Part shown: piece by piece, positions 1 through 7,352 of the stretch
Layout of the letters: each line of letters begins with the position of its first letter
Position numbering within the stretch: the stretch's first letter is position 1
Origin: Dorea sp. D27
GTDB lineage: Bacteria; Bacillota; Clostridia; Lachnospirales; Lachnospiraceae
Direction: 5' to 3'
Assembly: GCF_001185345.1 (NCBI RefSeq)
Contig: NZ_KQ236745.1
Span: 84,655 to 148,654 of the forward strand
DNA length: 64,000 nucleotides
Notes under the pieces: model-generated
Database searches by the model: none
What the model was told of the DNA's origin: nothing
What the model saw: only the letters and a program-made list of their open reading frames with translations
Translations under genes and position numbers: made by a program

Positions 1-2
1 AC

Positions 3-626
3 GAGAAGAAGCTCTGCCGTGTCATGGGGGCGGGCATGTCTGTCATAACAGCTATCCTTCTGCTATGTGGGATATATGAATACGACCTTCCCCGCGGCCT
101 GAGATGGATCATGCCGGTCGGCATCTTCGGTGTCGTCATCTTCCTTGCCATAGCGACGAATACGATCTGCAGGAAAAAGAAGCCTGCGGCGGGCACGGTG
201 GCGGGGAGGAAAGATACGTTCATGACGAAGGTTACCGTGGCGGTACTTGTAGTAATAGGCATCATCGTGGCAGCAGTGCTTTATACGGGGGATGTCAAGG
301 TGCGGTTTGAAGAGGAGAGTATGAATATCCATACGTCTATGTTAGGGAATAAAAGAGTAGCATATGGCGATATCAAGTCTATCGCATATGAAGACGATAT
401 GGAGGTGGGCAGACGTACCGGGGGTATCGGCAGCTTCCGTATACAGGCAGGTGGCTTTAAGAACAGCGAATTTGGCGCATATCATCTGTACTCCTATACA
501 GACTGCGATGAATATGTCGTCATGGACACGGTATATGGTACGGTCGTAATCAACGGAAAGACGCCTTCAAAGACAAGGAATCTGTATCAGGAAATTTCAG
601 AAAGGGAAGATTTTTTCGCAAATTAA
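3..626 (+). CDS. Membrane protein with DUF3784/PH-like layout, 5' end outside the window
   Basis: The reading frame is open from base 3, so the first ATG at 24 may be internal and the gene is probably cut by the window edge. Two hydrophobic segments are visible (roughly residues 5-20 and 26-45 counting from the ATG at 24), then a basic stretch (CRKKKP), a third membrane segment (VTVAVLVVIGIIVAAVLY), and a soluble C-terminal part of about 110 residues rich in beta-type sequence. That layout resembles small Firmicutes proteins with an N-terminal DUF3784-like membrane region and a C-terminal PH-like domain. Function is unknown. It ends 67 bases before paaK, which has its own ribosome-binding site. 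Confidence 0.6.
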   Translation, partial: EKKLCRVMGAGMSVITAILLLCGIYEYDLPRGLRWIMPVGIFGVVIFLAIATNTICRKKKPAAGTVAGRKDTFMTKVTVAVLVVIGIIVAAVLYTGDVKVRFEEESMNIHTSMLGNKRVAYGDIKSIAYEDDMEVGRRTGGIGSFRIQAGGFKNSEFGAYHLYSYTDCDEYVVMDTVYGTVVINGKTPSKTRNLYQEISEREDFFAN

Positions 627-693
627 TGCTTTAATCTGTGAAAGCAATGTGCTATACTAAAAAAAGCATGTATCGTATGAAGGAGGAAATAAC

Positions 694-2004
694 ATGATTT
701 GGGCGAAAGAAGAGACCCTGCCGAGAGCTGAGATTGAGGACATACAGCTTGAAAAGCTTAAGGAGACGGTGCATTACATATATGAAAGATCAGCGCCTTA
801 CCGGAAGAAGATGGACGAGGCGGGCGTAAAGCCTGATGATATCACCAGCCTGACAGAATTGCGGAAACTTCCATTTACATATAAAGCAGATTTCAGAGAT
901 AATTATCCAATGGGACTTTTTGCGGTAGATAAAAAGGAACTGGTGCGTTTCCATGCCAGCTCCGGAACGACCGGAAAACCTACGGTAGTAGGCTATACGA
1001 AGAAGGATCTCGACGTATGGCTTAACAACGTGGCAAGGATTGCCTGTATGGGCGGCGCCACGCCGGACGATGTGGCTCAGATCGCTTTCGGGTACGGGAC
1101 GTTCACGGGAGCGCTCGGGCTTCACGGCGGCCTGGAAAAGTTAGGAGCCTCCGTTATCCCGATGTCATCGGGCAATACGAAGAAGCAGATTATGTTTATG
1201 CAGGACATGGAGACGACGCTTCTCGTGGCGACACCGTCCTATGCGCTGCATCTCGGTGAAGAAATCAGGGCGAGAGGGCTTGACCCTTCCAGAGACCTGA
1301 AGGTACATATAGGATTGTTCGGTGGGGAAGGAATGACGGAGCCGATGCGAGACGAGATGCATAAAGTATGGGGAGAGCAGTTTTTATGTACCCAGAACTA
1401 TGGCATGAGCGAGCTGTGCGGCCCTGGTGTGGCGGGGGAGTGCGAGAGATTGTGCGGCATGCATGTCAACGAGGACTGGTTCATACCGGAAGTAATCGAT
1501 CCTGAGACGGGAGAGGTGCTTCCGCCGGGGGAACACGGGGAACTGGTCGTGACCTGTCTCGGCAAAGAAGCCCTTCCGCTTGTGAGATACCGTACCGGCG
1601 ATTTGACCAAGCTGATGTACGAACCGTGCGAATGCGGCAGGACGACGGTCAGAATGGAGAATCTGTCCGGGCGTGCGGATGATATGCTTGTCATCCGGGG
1701 CGTCAACGTATTCCCGACACAGATAGAGGAAGTCCTGCTCCAGGTTCCGGAGATAGGACCTCATTACGAGATTGTCGTAGAACGGAAGAACCGTCTGGAC
1801 GTGATGACGATAACGGTAGAACTGATAGATGACCGTCTGCTTGACAGCTACAGCAAGCTGAGCGAGCTGGAGCAGCGGATTAAGAAGGGACTGAAGGCGC
1901 AGCTTGGCCTTGCGACACAGATTAAGCTTGTCGCCCCGTATTCTCTGCAGAGATTTGAGGGAAAGGCAAAGAGAGTGACCGATATGAGAAAGGATGGACT
2001 ATAA
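694..2004 (+). CDS. paaK: Phenylacetate-CoA ligase family (AMP-forming aryl-acid CoA ligase), copy 1
   Basis: An adenylate-forming enzyme of 436 residues, the usual PaaK length. It would interconvert an aryl-acetate, CoA and ATP with aryl-acetyl-CoA, AMP and PPi in the cytoplasm. Visible motifs are the P-loop-like SSGTTGKP (residues 89-96), YGMSELCGPG (adenine/substrate region), YRTGDL, and the hinge and C-terminal domain with GRADDMLVIRGVNVFPTQ and the C-terminal lysine region GKAKRV. The start is fixed by AAGGAGG seven bases upstream. Three bases separate its stop from iorA. In anaerobes with iorAB next to paaK, the pair is tied to aromatic amino acid metabolism through arylpyruvates. Whether this copy acts on indoleacetate, phenylacetate or p-hydroxyphenylacetate cannot be read from sequence. 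Confidence 0.93.
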   Translation: MIWAKEETLPRAEIEDIQLEKLKETVHYIYERSAPYRKKMDEAGVKPDDITSLTELRKLPFTYKADFRDNYPMGLFAVDKKELVRFHASSGTTGKPTVVGYTKKDLDVWLNNVARIACMGGATPDDVAQIAFGYGTFTGALGLHGGLEKLGASVIPMSSGNTKKQIMFMQDMETTLLVATPSYALHLGEEIRARGLDPSRDLKVHIGLFGGEGMTEPMRDEMHKVWGEQFLCTQNYGMSELCGPGVAGECERLCGMHVNEDWFIPEVIDPETGEVLPPGEHGELVVTCLGKEALPLVRYRTGDLTKLMYEPCECGRTTVRMENLSGRADDMLVIRGVNVFPTQIEEVLLQVPEIGPHYEIVVERKNRLDVMTITVELIDDRLLDSYSKLSELEQRIKKGLKAQLGLATQIKLVAPYSLQRFEGKAKRVTDMRKDGL

Positions 2005-2007
2005 GAT

Positions 2008-3762
2008 ATGTCAGAGGGAAAGAAAGTAGTAATGCTCGGGAATGAAGCGATTGCCAGAGGGGCATATGAAGCCGGGGTGAAGGTATCGGCGGCTTATCCG
2101 GGAACACCGAGCACGGAGATCAGCGAGTATCTCGTCCAGTATAAAGACGACTTGTACTGTGAGTGGTCACCAAATGAGAAAGTGGCGACAGAAGTGGCAA
2201 TTGGAGCCTCTGTCTCGGGGGTGCGTTCGATGGCATGTATGAAGCATGTCGGATTCAATGTAGCGGCCGACCCGGCTTATACCGTATCGTATATGGGGGT
2301 GAACGGAGGACTGGTCATCGTCGTGGCCGACGACCCGGGTCTTTACAGTTCTCAGAATGAGCAGGATACCCGCATGGTGGCCCGCGCGGCACAGCTGCCG
2401 GTTCTGGAGCCATCCGACAGCTCTGAGGCGAAGGAGTACATGAAGACGGCATATGAGCTGAGCGAGAAGTTCGACCGTCCTTTCGTATTCCGTATTACGA
2501 CAAGGCTTGCACATTCCCAGGGACTTGTAGCGCTATCGGACCGTGAGGAGATAGAAGACCGGCCTTATGTAAAGGATGTCAAAAAGACAGTCATGATGCC
2601 GGGTAATGCAAAGCTCCGGCATGTGGAGATTGAGAAGAGGAATCTGGAGCTGGCAGAAGCCGCGGAGTCTCTGCCAATCAACACGGCAGAATTCAATGAC
2701 ACTAAGATAGGAGTCATAACGAGCGGTATCCCTTATCAGTATGTAAAAGAGGCGATGCCGGAGGCTTCCGTATTGAAGCTCGGCATGGTCAATCCTCTGC
2801 CGAGGAAGATGATAGAGGACTTTGCGTCCAAAGTAGATAAGCTCTATATCGTGGAAGAGCTGGACCCGGTAATAGAGGAACAGGTGAAGTCGTGGGGTAT
2901 TGAAGCCATCGGAAAAGAGATATTTACCGTACAGGGAGAATACAGCGCCAATATGATCCGCAGAGCTGTTCTCGGACAGGAGCTGGAAATCGCTGCTCCG
3001 AAGCCGGCACCGATGCGTCCCCCGATATTATGTCCGGGATGCCCGCACAGGAGTGTGTTCTACGTGCTGCAGAAGCTCAAGATGCACGCCGCCGGAGATA
3101 TCGGATGCTATACGCTCGGAGCGGTTGCCCCCCTTGGCGTAGTGGACACTACTATCTGCATGGGAGCGAGCATCTCCAGCCTGCACGGGATGGAAAAAGC
3201 AAAGGGAAAAGAGTATATCAAGAACTGGGTTGCAGTGATTGGTGACTCTACTTTCTTACATACAGGTATCAATTCTCTCATGAACATGATGTACAACAAT
3301 GCTACGGGAACGGTCATGATACTGGATAATTCCACGACAGGGATGACCGGGCATCAGGATCATGCGGCAACGGGAAAGACGCTGCAGGGAGATCCGACAT
3401 ATGCGATTGACATACCAGGGCTGTGCCGTGCCGTAGGTGTCAAGCATGTAGTGGAGGTCAACGCGTTTGATATAGGTACTCTTGAACATGTCATCAAAGA
3501 AGAGACGGCCAGAGAGGAAGTGTCCGTCATTATAACGAAATCACCGTGCGTGCTTCTGAGCAAAGCAAGAAAGCCGGTTTACACTGCTCACAGGGACAAG
3601 TGCAAAACATGTGGAATGTGCATGAAACCGGGGTGTCCGGCCATGACAAGAAATGAGGACGGAACGATATATATCGATGATACGATGTGTACCGGCTGCG
3701 GCTTGTGCGAGGACTTATGTAAGTTCGACGCGATAGAAATAGTAAAGGCAGGTGACAGGTAA
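2008..3762 (+). CDS. iorA: Indolepyruvate ferredoxin oxidoreductase alpha subunit
   Basis: Large subunit (584 residues) of the thiamine-diphosphate enzyme that oxidatively decarboxylates arylpyruvates (from Trp, Phe, Tyr transamination) to aryl-acetyl-CoA while reducing ferredoxin. The N-terminal half carries the pyrimidine-binding/transketolase-like domain (GNEAIARGAYEAGVKVSAAYPGTPS). The middle has the TPP-binding region (CPGCPHR, GDIGCYTLG, VIGDSTFLHTG). The C-terminus has two 4Fe-4S motifs, C-x2-C-x2-C-x4-C (CKTCGMCMKPGC) and C-x2-C-x2-C-x3-C (CTGCGLCEDLC). Length and domain order match the family. The stop overlaps the iorB start by one base, a sign of coupled translation of the two subunits. 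Confidence 0.96.
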   Translation: MSEGKKVVMLGNEAIARGAYEAGVKVSAAYPGTPSTEISEYLVQYKDDLYCEWSPNEKVATEVAIGASVSGVRSMACMKHVGFNVAADPAYTVSYMGVNGGLVIVVADDPGLYSSQNEQDTRMVARAAQLPVLEPSDSSEAKEYMKTAYELSEKFDRPFVFRITTRLAHSQGLVALSDREEIEDRPYVKDVKKTVMMPGNAKLRHVEIEKRNLELAEAAESLPINTAEFNDTKIGVITSGIPYQYVKEAMPEASVLKLGMVNPLPRKMIEDFASKVDKLYIVEELDPVIEEQVKSWGIEAIGKEIFTVQGEYSANMIRRAVLGQELEIAAPKPAPMRPPILCPGCPHRSVFYVLQKLKMHAAGDIGCYTLGAVAPLGVVDTTICMGASISSLHGMEKAKGKEYIKNWVAVIGDSTFLHTGINSLMNMMYNNATGTVMILDNSTTGMTGHQDHAATGKTLQGDPTYAIDIPGLCRAVGVKHVVEVNAFDIGTLEHVIKEETAREEVSVIITKSPCVLLSKARKPVYTAHRDKCKTCGMCMKPGCPAMTRNEDGTIYIDDTMCTGCGLCEDLCKFDAIEIVKAGDR

Positions 3763-4340
3763 TGACGGCAAAAAATATAATGATAGTTGGTGTAGGCGGT
3801 CAGGGAACGCTTCTCACGAGCAGGATACTCGGGGGGCTTGCGATAGAGCTCGGCTATGATGTCAAGCTTTCGGAAGTGCACGGAATGGCACAGCGGGGCG
3901 GGAGTGTCGTCACCTTCGTCCGCTATGGCGATAAGGTGGCAGAGCCGATCGTAGAAGAGGGCGTGGCAGATATCGTCATTGCCTTCGAGCGGCTTGAGGC
4001 CTATCGGTACGCGCATTATCTCAAAAAGGGCGGTGCCCTGATTGTAAATGACTGGAGGATCGATCCTATGCCGGTCGTCATCGGGGCTGCAAAATATCCG
4101 GACAATATATTGGAAGAGCTCAGCAAAGAGTACAGGCTATACAGCGTCAATGCTACAGAGGAATCCAGGAAGCTCGGAAACTCCAGAGTATTCAACATGA
4201 TTGTGCTCGGCGTCGCCGCGAGGCACATGGACTTTACGAAAGAGCAGTGGTACGATGTGATAGAAAAGACAGTGCCGCCGAAAACGGTTGATATAAACAG
4301 GCAGGCGTTTGATGTGGGATATAATCTGGAAGCCAGGTAG
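3762..4340 (+). CDS. iorB: Indolepyruvate ferredoxin oxidoreductase beta subunit
   Basis: Small gamma-domain subunit (192 residues) that partners IorA. The family signature near the N-terminus is clear: GVGGQGTLLTSRILG followed by LSEVHGMAQRGGSVVTFVRYG, the pyruvate-ferredoxin-oxidoreductase gamma-type fold that helps bind CoA and the keto acid. It starts at the A of the iorA stop codon (TAATG), so the two subunits should be made in equal amounts. No iron-sulfur motif is expected here and none is seen. Confidence 0.95.
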   Translation: MTAKNIMIVGVGGQGTLLTSRILGGLAIELGYDVKLSEVHGMAQRGGSVVTFVRYGDKVAEPIVEEGVADIVIAFERLEAYRYAHYLKKGGALIVNDWRIDPMPVVIGAAKYPDNILEELSKEYRLYSVNATEESRKLGNSRVFNMIVLGVAARHMDFTKEQWYDVIEKTVPPKTVDINRQAFDVGYNLEAR

Positions 4341-4380
4341 AAGTCCCCGGGGTACCTGATGAAAATTAAGGAGGTGTGGT

Positions 4381-4800
4381 ATGATCAGGCAATTATCAGT
4401 ATTCGTGGAGAACAAGCCGGGAAGTCTTATGGATGTTACGTCGCGTCTCACAGAGGCTCACATTAATATCCGGGCTGTCGCGTCTTTTGACACACCAGAG
4501 TTTGGTATCCTTCGTCTCGTAGTCGATAAGCCAGCAGAGGCGAAGGGGTGTTTGACTGAGAAGGGATTTGTCGTCAGGCTTCATGACGTGATAGGCGTAG
4601 AGCTGGAAGACAAGAAAGGCAATCTTAATCAGATGTTGGCAATACTTGCAGAAGGCAGAATAAATGTAAACTACATCTATTCATTTGTAATCCGCGAAGG
4701 AAAAGCGCCGGTTCTGGTATTCAGCACGGATGACTATGAGGGAGCAGCTCAGATTCTTAAGGATGCAGGTGTAAAGATTGTAGAAGAGTCAGATTTATAA
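4381..4800 (+). CDS. Tandem ACT-domain protein of the aryl-acid operon, copy 1
   Basis: A 139-residue protein made almost entirely of two ACT-like halves: QLSVFVENKPGSLMDVTSRL at the N-terminus and a second unit starting near residue 73 (VIGVELEDKKGNLNQMLAIL). ACT domains bind small ligands, typically amino acids, and act as allosteric sensors. Free-standing ACT proteins beside iorAB and paaK are a recurrent arrangement, and an aromatic amino acid or arylacetate ligand is a reasonable inference. GGAGG lies eight bases before the ATG. A paralogue follows the second paaK. Confidence 0.85.
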   Translation: MIRQLSVFVENKPGSLMDVTSRLTEAHINIRAVASFDTPEFGILRLVVDKPAEAKGCLTEKGFVVRLHDVIGVELEDKKGNLNQMLAILAEGRINVNYIYSFVIREGKAPVLVFSTDDYEGAAQILKDAGVKIVEESDL

Positions 4801-4818
4801 GATTAAGAATAGGAGTAG

Positions 4819-6156
4819 ATGGACATGGCAGGAGTAGCATTAAAAGACTGGAAGGAAAAGATCAGGGACCCGAAGATAGAGTGTATGAGCAGGGATGAGA
4901 TGAGCGCGCTTCAGAGCGGGCGTCTCGTACAACAGGTAAAGAACGTATATGAGAATGTGGAGTTCTACCGGAAGAAGATGGATGAGATCGGAGTGGAGCC
5001 GGGTGATATCCGGGGGATTGAAGATATAGGCAAGCTTCCGTTCACGACCAAGGAAGACTTAAGAGACAACTATCCGTTCGGACTTCTGGCGGTTCCTCAG
5101 GAGAAGATTGCGAGAGTGCAGGGGACATCCGGGACGACCGGGAAGCTTACCCTGGCTTCTTATACGCAGAATGACGTGGACGTGTGGGGCGAATGTGTTG
5201 CGAGAGGGCTTACGATGGCAGGGCTTACAGAGGCCGACCGTATTCATGTATGTTACGGATACGGCCTGTTCACAGGAGGTATGGGTCTGGATCTCGGGGC
5301 GAAGGCGCTCGGAGCGATGGCGATACCGATGTCGTCCGGCAATACGAAGCGCCAGCTCATGTGCATGGAAGATTTCGGGGCGACAGCCTTCGCCTGTACA
5401 CCGTCCTATGCGCTCTATCTGGCCGAGGCGGCGCAGGAAGCTGGAATTGTGGACCGCCTCCAGATTAAGGCAAGCATTAACGGGGCGGAGCCGTGGACAG
5501 ATGAGATGCGCAAGAAGATAGAGGGCATCCTGCATATCAACAGCTTCGATATATACGGGCTTTGCGAGATAACTGGGCCGGGGGTCGCCATGGACTGTAT
5601 CCACCACAAAGGACTCCACGTGTATGAAGATTATTTTTATCCTGAGATTCTGAATCCTGGAGATTATACTACTTGCGCAGACGGAGAGACAGGAGAACTT
5701 GTATTTACGACCCTTGCCAAGGAAGGGATGCCGTTGATTCGTTACAGGACAAAGGATCTGACAAGCATCGAATACAGCACATGCGAATGTGGGAGGACGC
5801 TGCCGAGAATACAGAAGTTCACAGGCCGTACGGACGACATGAAAGTAATCCGCGGCGTCAATGTATTCCCGACACAGGTAGAGACTGCACTTCTCTCCAT
5901 TGGCGGCGGGGTGGCTCCTCATTATCTCATGATTGTGGACCGGGAGAACAATCTTGATGTCCTGACTGTCATGGTAGAGGTGGACGAACGATACTTCTCA
6001 GACGAGATTCGTAAGCTGGATGAATTGAAGAATAAGGTCGGTGCAGTATTGAAGCAGGCTCTCGGCGTGTCTGCAAGAGTGAAGCTCGTTGAGCCTAAGA
6101 CGATAGAACGAAGCGAGGGCAAGGCAAAGCGTGTCATCGATAAGAGAGACTTGTAA
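4819..6156 (+). CDS. paaK: Phenylacetate-CoA ligase family, copy 2
   Basis: Second AMP-forming aryl-acid CoA ligase (445 residues), clearly paralogous to the first: GTSGTTGKLTLASYT in place of SSGTTGKP, YGLCEITGPGVAMDC, YRTKDL, GRTDDMKVIRGVNVFPTQ and the C-terminal GKAKRVI lysine region. It has an N-terminal extension with an acidic/basic stretch missing from copy 1. AGGAG at 4811-4815 sits only three bases from this ATG but nine from the ATG at 4825 (MAGV), so translation may begin there. Two ligases around one iorAB suggests two acyl substrates, or two directions of the reaction, served by one oxidoreductase. Confidence 0.92.
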   Translation: MDMAGVALKDWKEKIRDPKIECMSRDEMSALQSGRLVQQVKNVYENVEFYRKKMDEIGVEPGDIRGIEDIGKLPFTTKEDLRDNYPFGLLAVPQEKIARVQGTSGTTGKLTLASYTQNDVDVWGECVARGLTMAGLTEADRIHVCYGYGLFTGGMGLDLGAKALGAMAIPMSSGNTKRQLMCMEDFGATAFACTPSYALYLAEAAQEAGIVDRLQIKASINGAEPWTDEMRKKIEGILHINSFDIYGLCEITGPGVAMDCIHHKGLHVYEDYFYPEILNPGDYTTCADGETGELVFTTLAKEGMPLIRYRTKDLTSIEYSTCECGRTLPRIQKFTGRTDDMKVIRGVNVFPTQVETALLSIGGGVAPHYLMIVDRENNLDVLTVMVEVDERYFSDEIRKLDELKNKVGAVLKQALGVSARVKLVEPKTIERSEGKAKRVIDKRDL

Positions 6157-6173
6157 GAAGGAAGGGTAAAGAG

Positions 6174-6617
6174 ATGGGTATGAGTAATACAGTACAGCAG
6201 TTATCAGTATTTTTGGAAAACAGAGAGGGCCGTCTTGACGAAGTGCTTGCCATACTTGCGGAAGGTGGAGTGAATATAGTAGCTCTTAGCCTGGCAGACA
6301 CATCCGACTACGGTATGCTCCGTATGATTGTGTCCGATCCCCACAAAGGGAGGGCGGTTCTGAAGGAAGCAGATATTACGGCTATGCTGACAGATGTAGT
6401 GGCGCTGCGTGTGCCCCACGCCACCGGTTCCCTGAGCAAAGCGATGCACCAGATTGTGGAAGGTGAAGTCAATATCGAATATATGTATGCGTTTGCCAAC
6501 GGAAGCGATGCCGCGGCGGTACTCAAAAGCGACGATCCGGCGAGGGTCATCGATATCCTGAAGGGCAGCGGATTTGACGTGTACAGCGCGGATGAGGCGT
6601 ACAGGGCGAATATGTAA
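6174..6617 (+). CDS. Tandem ACT-domain protein of the aryl-acid operon, copy 2
   Basis: A 147-residue protein with two ACT-type halves (QQLSVFLENREGRLDEVLAIL, then VVALRVPHATGSLSKAMHQI). It is homologous to the 4381-4800 gene with modest identity, so the pair has diverged. It is the last gene of the operon and is followed within ten bases by a strong terminator. An alternative start is the ATG at 6180. Its likely job is ligand-dependent control of the neighbouring CoA ligase or oxidoreductase; that is inference from context. Confidence 0.82.
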   Translation: MGMSNTVQQLSVFLENREGRLDEVLAILAEGGVNIVALSLADTSDYGMLRMIVSDPHKGRAVLKEADITAMLTDVVALRVPHATGSLSKAMHQIVEGEVNIEYMYAFANGSDAAAVLKSDDPARVIDILKGSGFDVYSADEAYRANM

Positions 6618-6623
6618 AGACAA

Positions 6624-6657
6624 AAAAGGGGGATGTCATTTCAGACATCCCCCTTTT
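6624..6657 (+). terminator. Intrinsic terminator of the paaK-ior operon
   Basis: A perfect 14-bp inverted repeat (AAAAGGGGGATGTC and its complement) with a six-base loop ATTTCA. It begins seven bases after the last ACT gene stop. The A-run before and T-run after the stem let it also terminate the convergent cold-shock gene on the minus strand. Confidence 0.92.
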
Positions 6658-6760
6658 CTTTAATCTCATTTCATGTATTACTTTTTAATATCTAAATCAA
6701 TCATTCAAGTCTTGTTTTATATATAAAAAGGTACATCCAAATTCTGATTAATGCAATTGA

Positions 6761-6961
6761 CTAAACTCTTGTTACGTTAACAGCCTGAGGACCTTTAGAG
6801 CCTTCAGTTACTTCGAACTCTACTTCCTGTCCTTCTTCCAGAGACTTGAATCCGTCCATGTTAAGACCTGAGTAGTGTACGAATACATCGTTGCCAGTCT
6901 CATCAGAGATGAAACCATAACCTTTTTGGTTGTTGAACCACTTTACTGTACCTCTGTTCAT
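6761..6961 (-). CDS. csp: Cold-shock protein, CspA/CspB family
   Basis: A 66-residue single cold-shock domain with the nucleic-acid-binding motifs RNP1 (KGYGFI) and RNP2 (VFVHY), beginning [17 protein letters not shown]. These small OB-fold proteins bind single-stranded RNA/DNA and act as RNA chaperones. An upstream in-frame ATG at 7009 would add 16 hydrophobic residues unlike the family; the start at 6961 has GGAGGT eight bases upstream and gives normal length. It is monocistronic and convergent with the aryl-acid operon. Confidence 0.96.
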   Translation of the reverse strand: MNRGTVKWFNNQKGYGFISDETGNDVFVHYSGLNMDGFKSLEEGQEVEFEVTEGSKGPQAVNVTRV

Positions 6962-7041
6962 TGTGTTACCTCCATAAAAAATAAAATAAATAATTAGATA
7001 CCGTATCACCTATAAAATGAATCTATAGATAATACCTCGTC

Positions 7042-7070
7042 AGATTAGCATATTTTTATAAAAAAGTCAA
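7042..7070 (-). promoter_or_regulatory. Promoter for the cold-shock gene
   Basis: Read on the minus strand, TTGACT, 17 bases, TAATCT. This predicts a leader of about 75 bases, AT-rich, ahead of the csp ATG, in keeping with long leaders of cold-shock mRNAs. Confidence 0.6.
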
Positions 7071-7175
7071 TGCATTCGACAATCTTTTTTGCAATATTAC
7101 TAAATTTGCGAGATATATGCAGATTATAATTGGTTAATGAACAGTAATGCAGCTAAATTGAATTACAGAATTGTA

Positions 7176-7204
7176 TTGACAAAAAGATGTACGGATGCTA
7201 ATAT
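7176..7204 (+). promoter_or_regulatory. Consensus sigma-A promoter for the hyuAB-cyuA operon
   Basis: TTGACA at 7176-7181, a 17-base spacer, TAATAT at 7199-7204, lying 150 bases upstream of hyuA with no gene between. It is close to consensus, so expression is probably held down by a repressor rather than needing an activator; the palindrome at 7231-7244 just downstream is the obvious operator. Confidence 0.75.
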
Positions 7205-7226
7205 TTAATCAAATTAAAAAAGAAAT

Positions 7227-7255
7227 GGCTATTGACCGGTCAATTTTTTTTAGCC
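7227..7255 (+). promoter_or_regulatory. Operator-like palindrome downstream of the hyuA promoter
   Basis: ATTGACCGGTCAAT (7231-7244) is a perfect 14-base palindrome flanked by GGCT (7227) and AGCC (7252), with eight T residues between the palindrome and AGCC. It begins 27 bases after the -10 box. A GntR-type repressor encoded at the far end of the operon is a natural candidate to bind it; GntR sites often have this GAC/GTC dyad form. A weak hairpin-attenuator role is an alternative, because a T-run follows. Confidence 0.5.
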
Positions 7256-7352
7256 TTTCTGATATTATCAGAGATATTATTACAGCGATTATCAATGAAT
7301 GCAGCAAATTCACATGACAGCAGATACTGCAGAAACATAAGGAGGAAGGGAT

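Noticed and set aside
5059-5922. Minus-strand open frame of 287 codons
   Set aside because: Antisense to paaK copy 2, which has intact motifs throughout.
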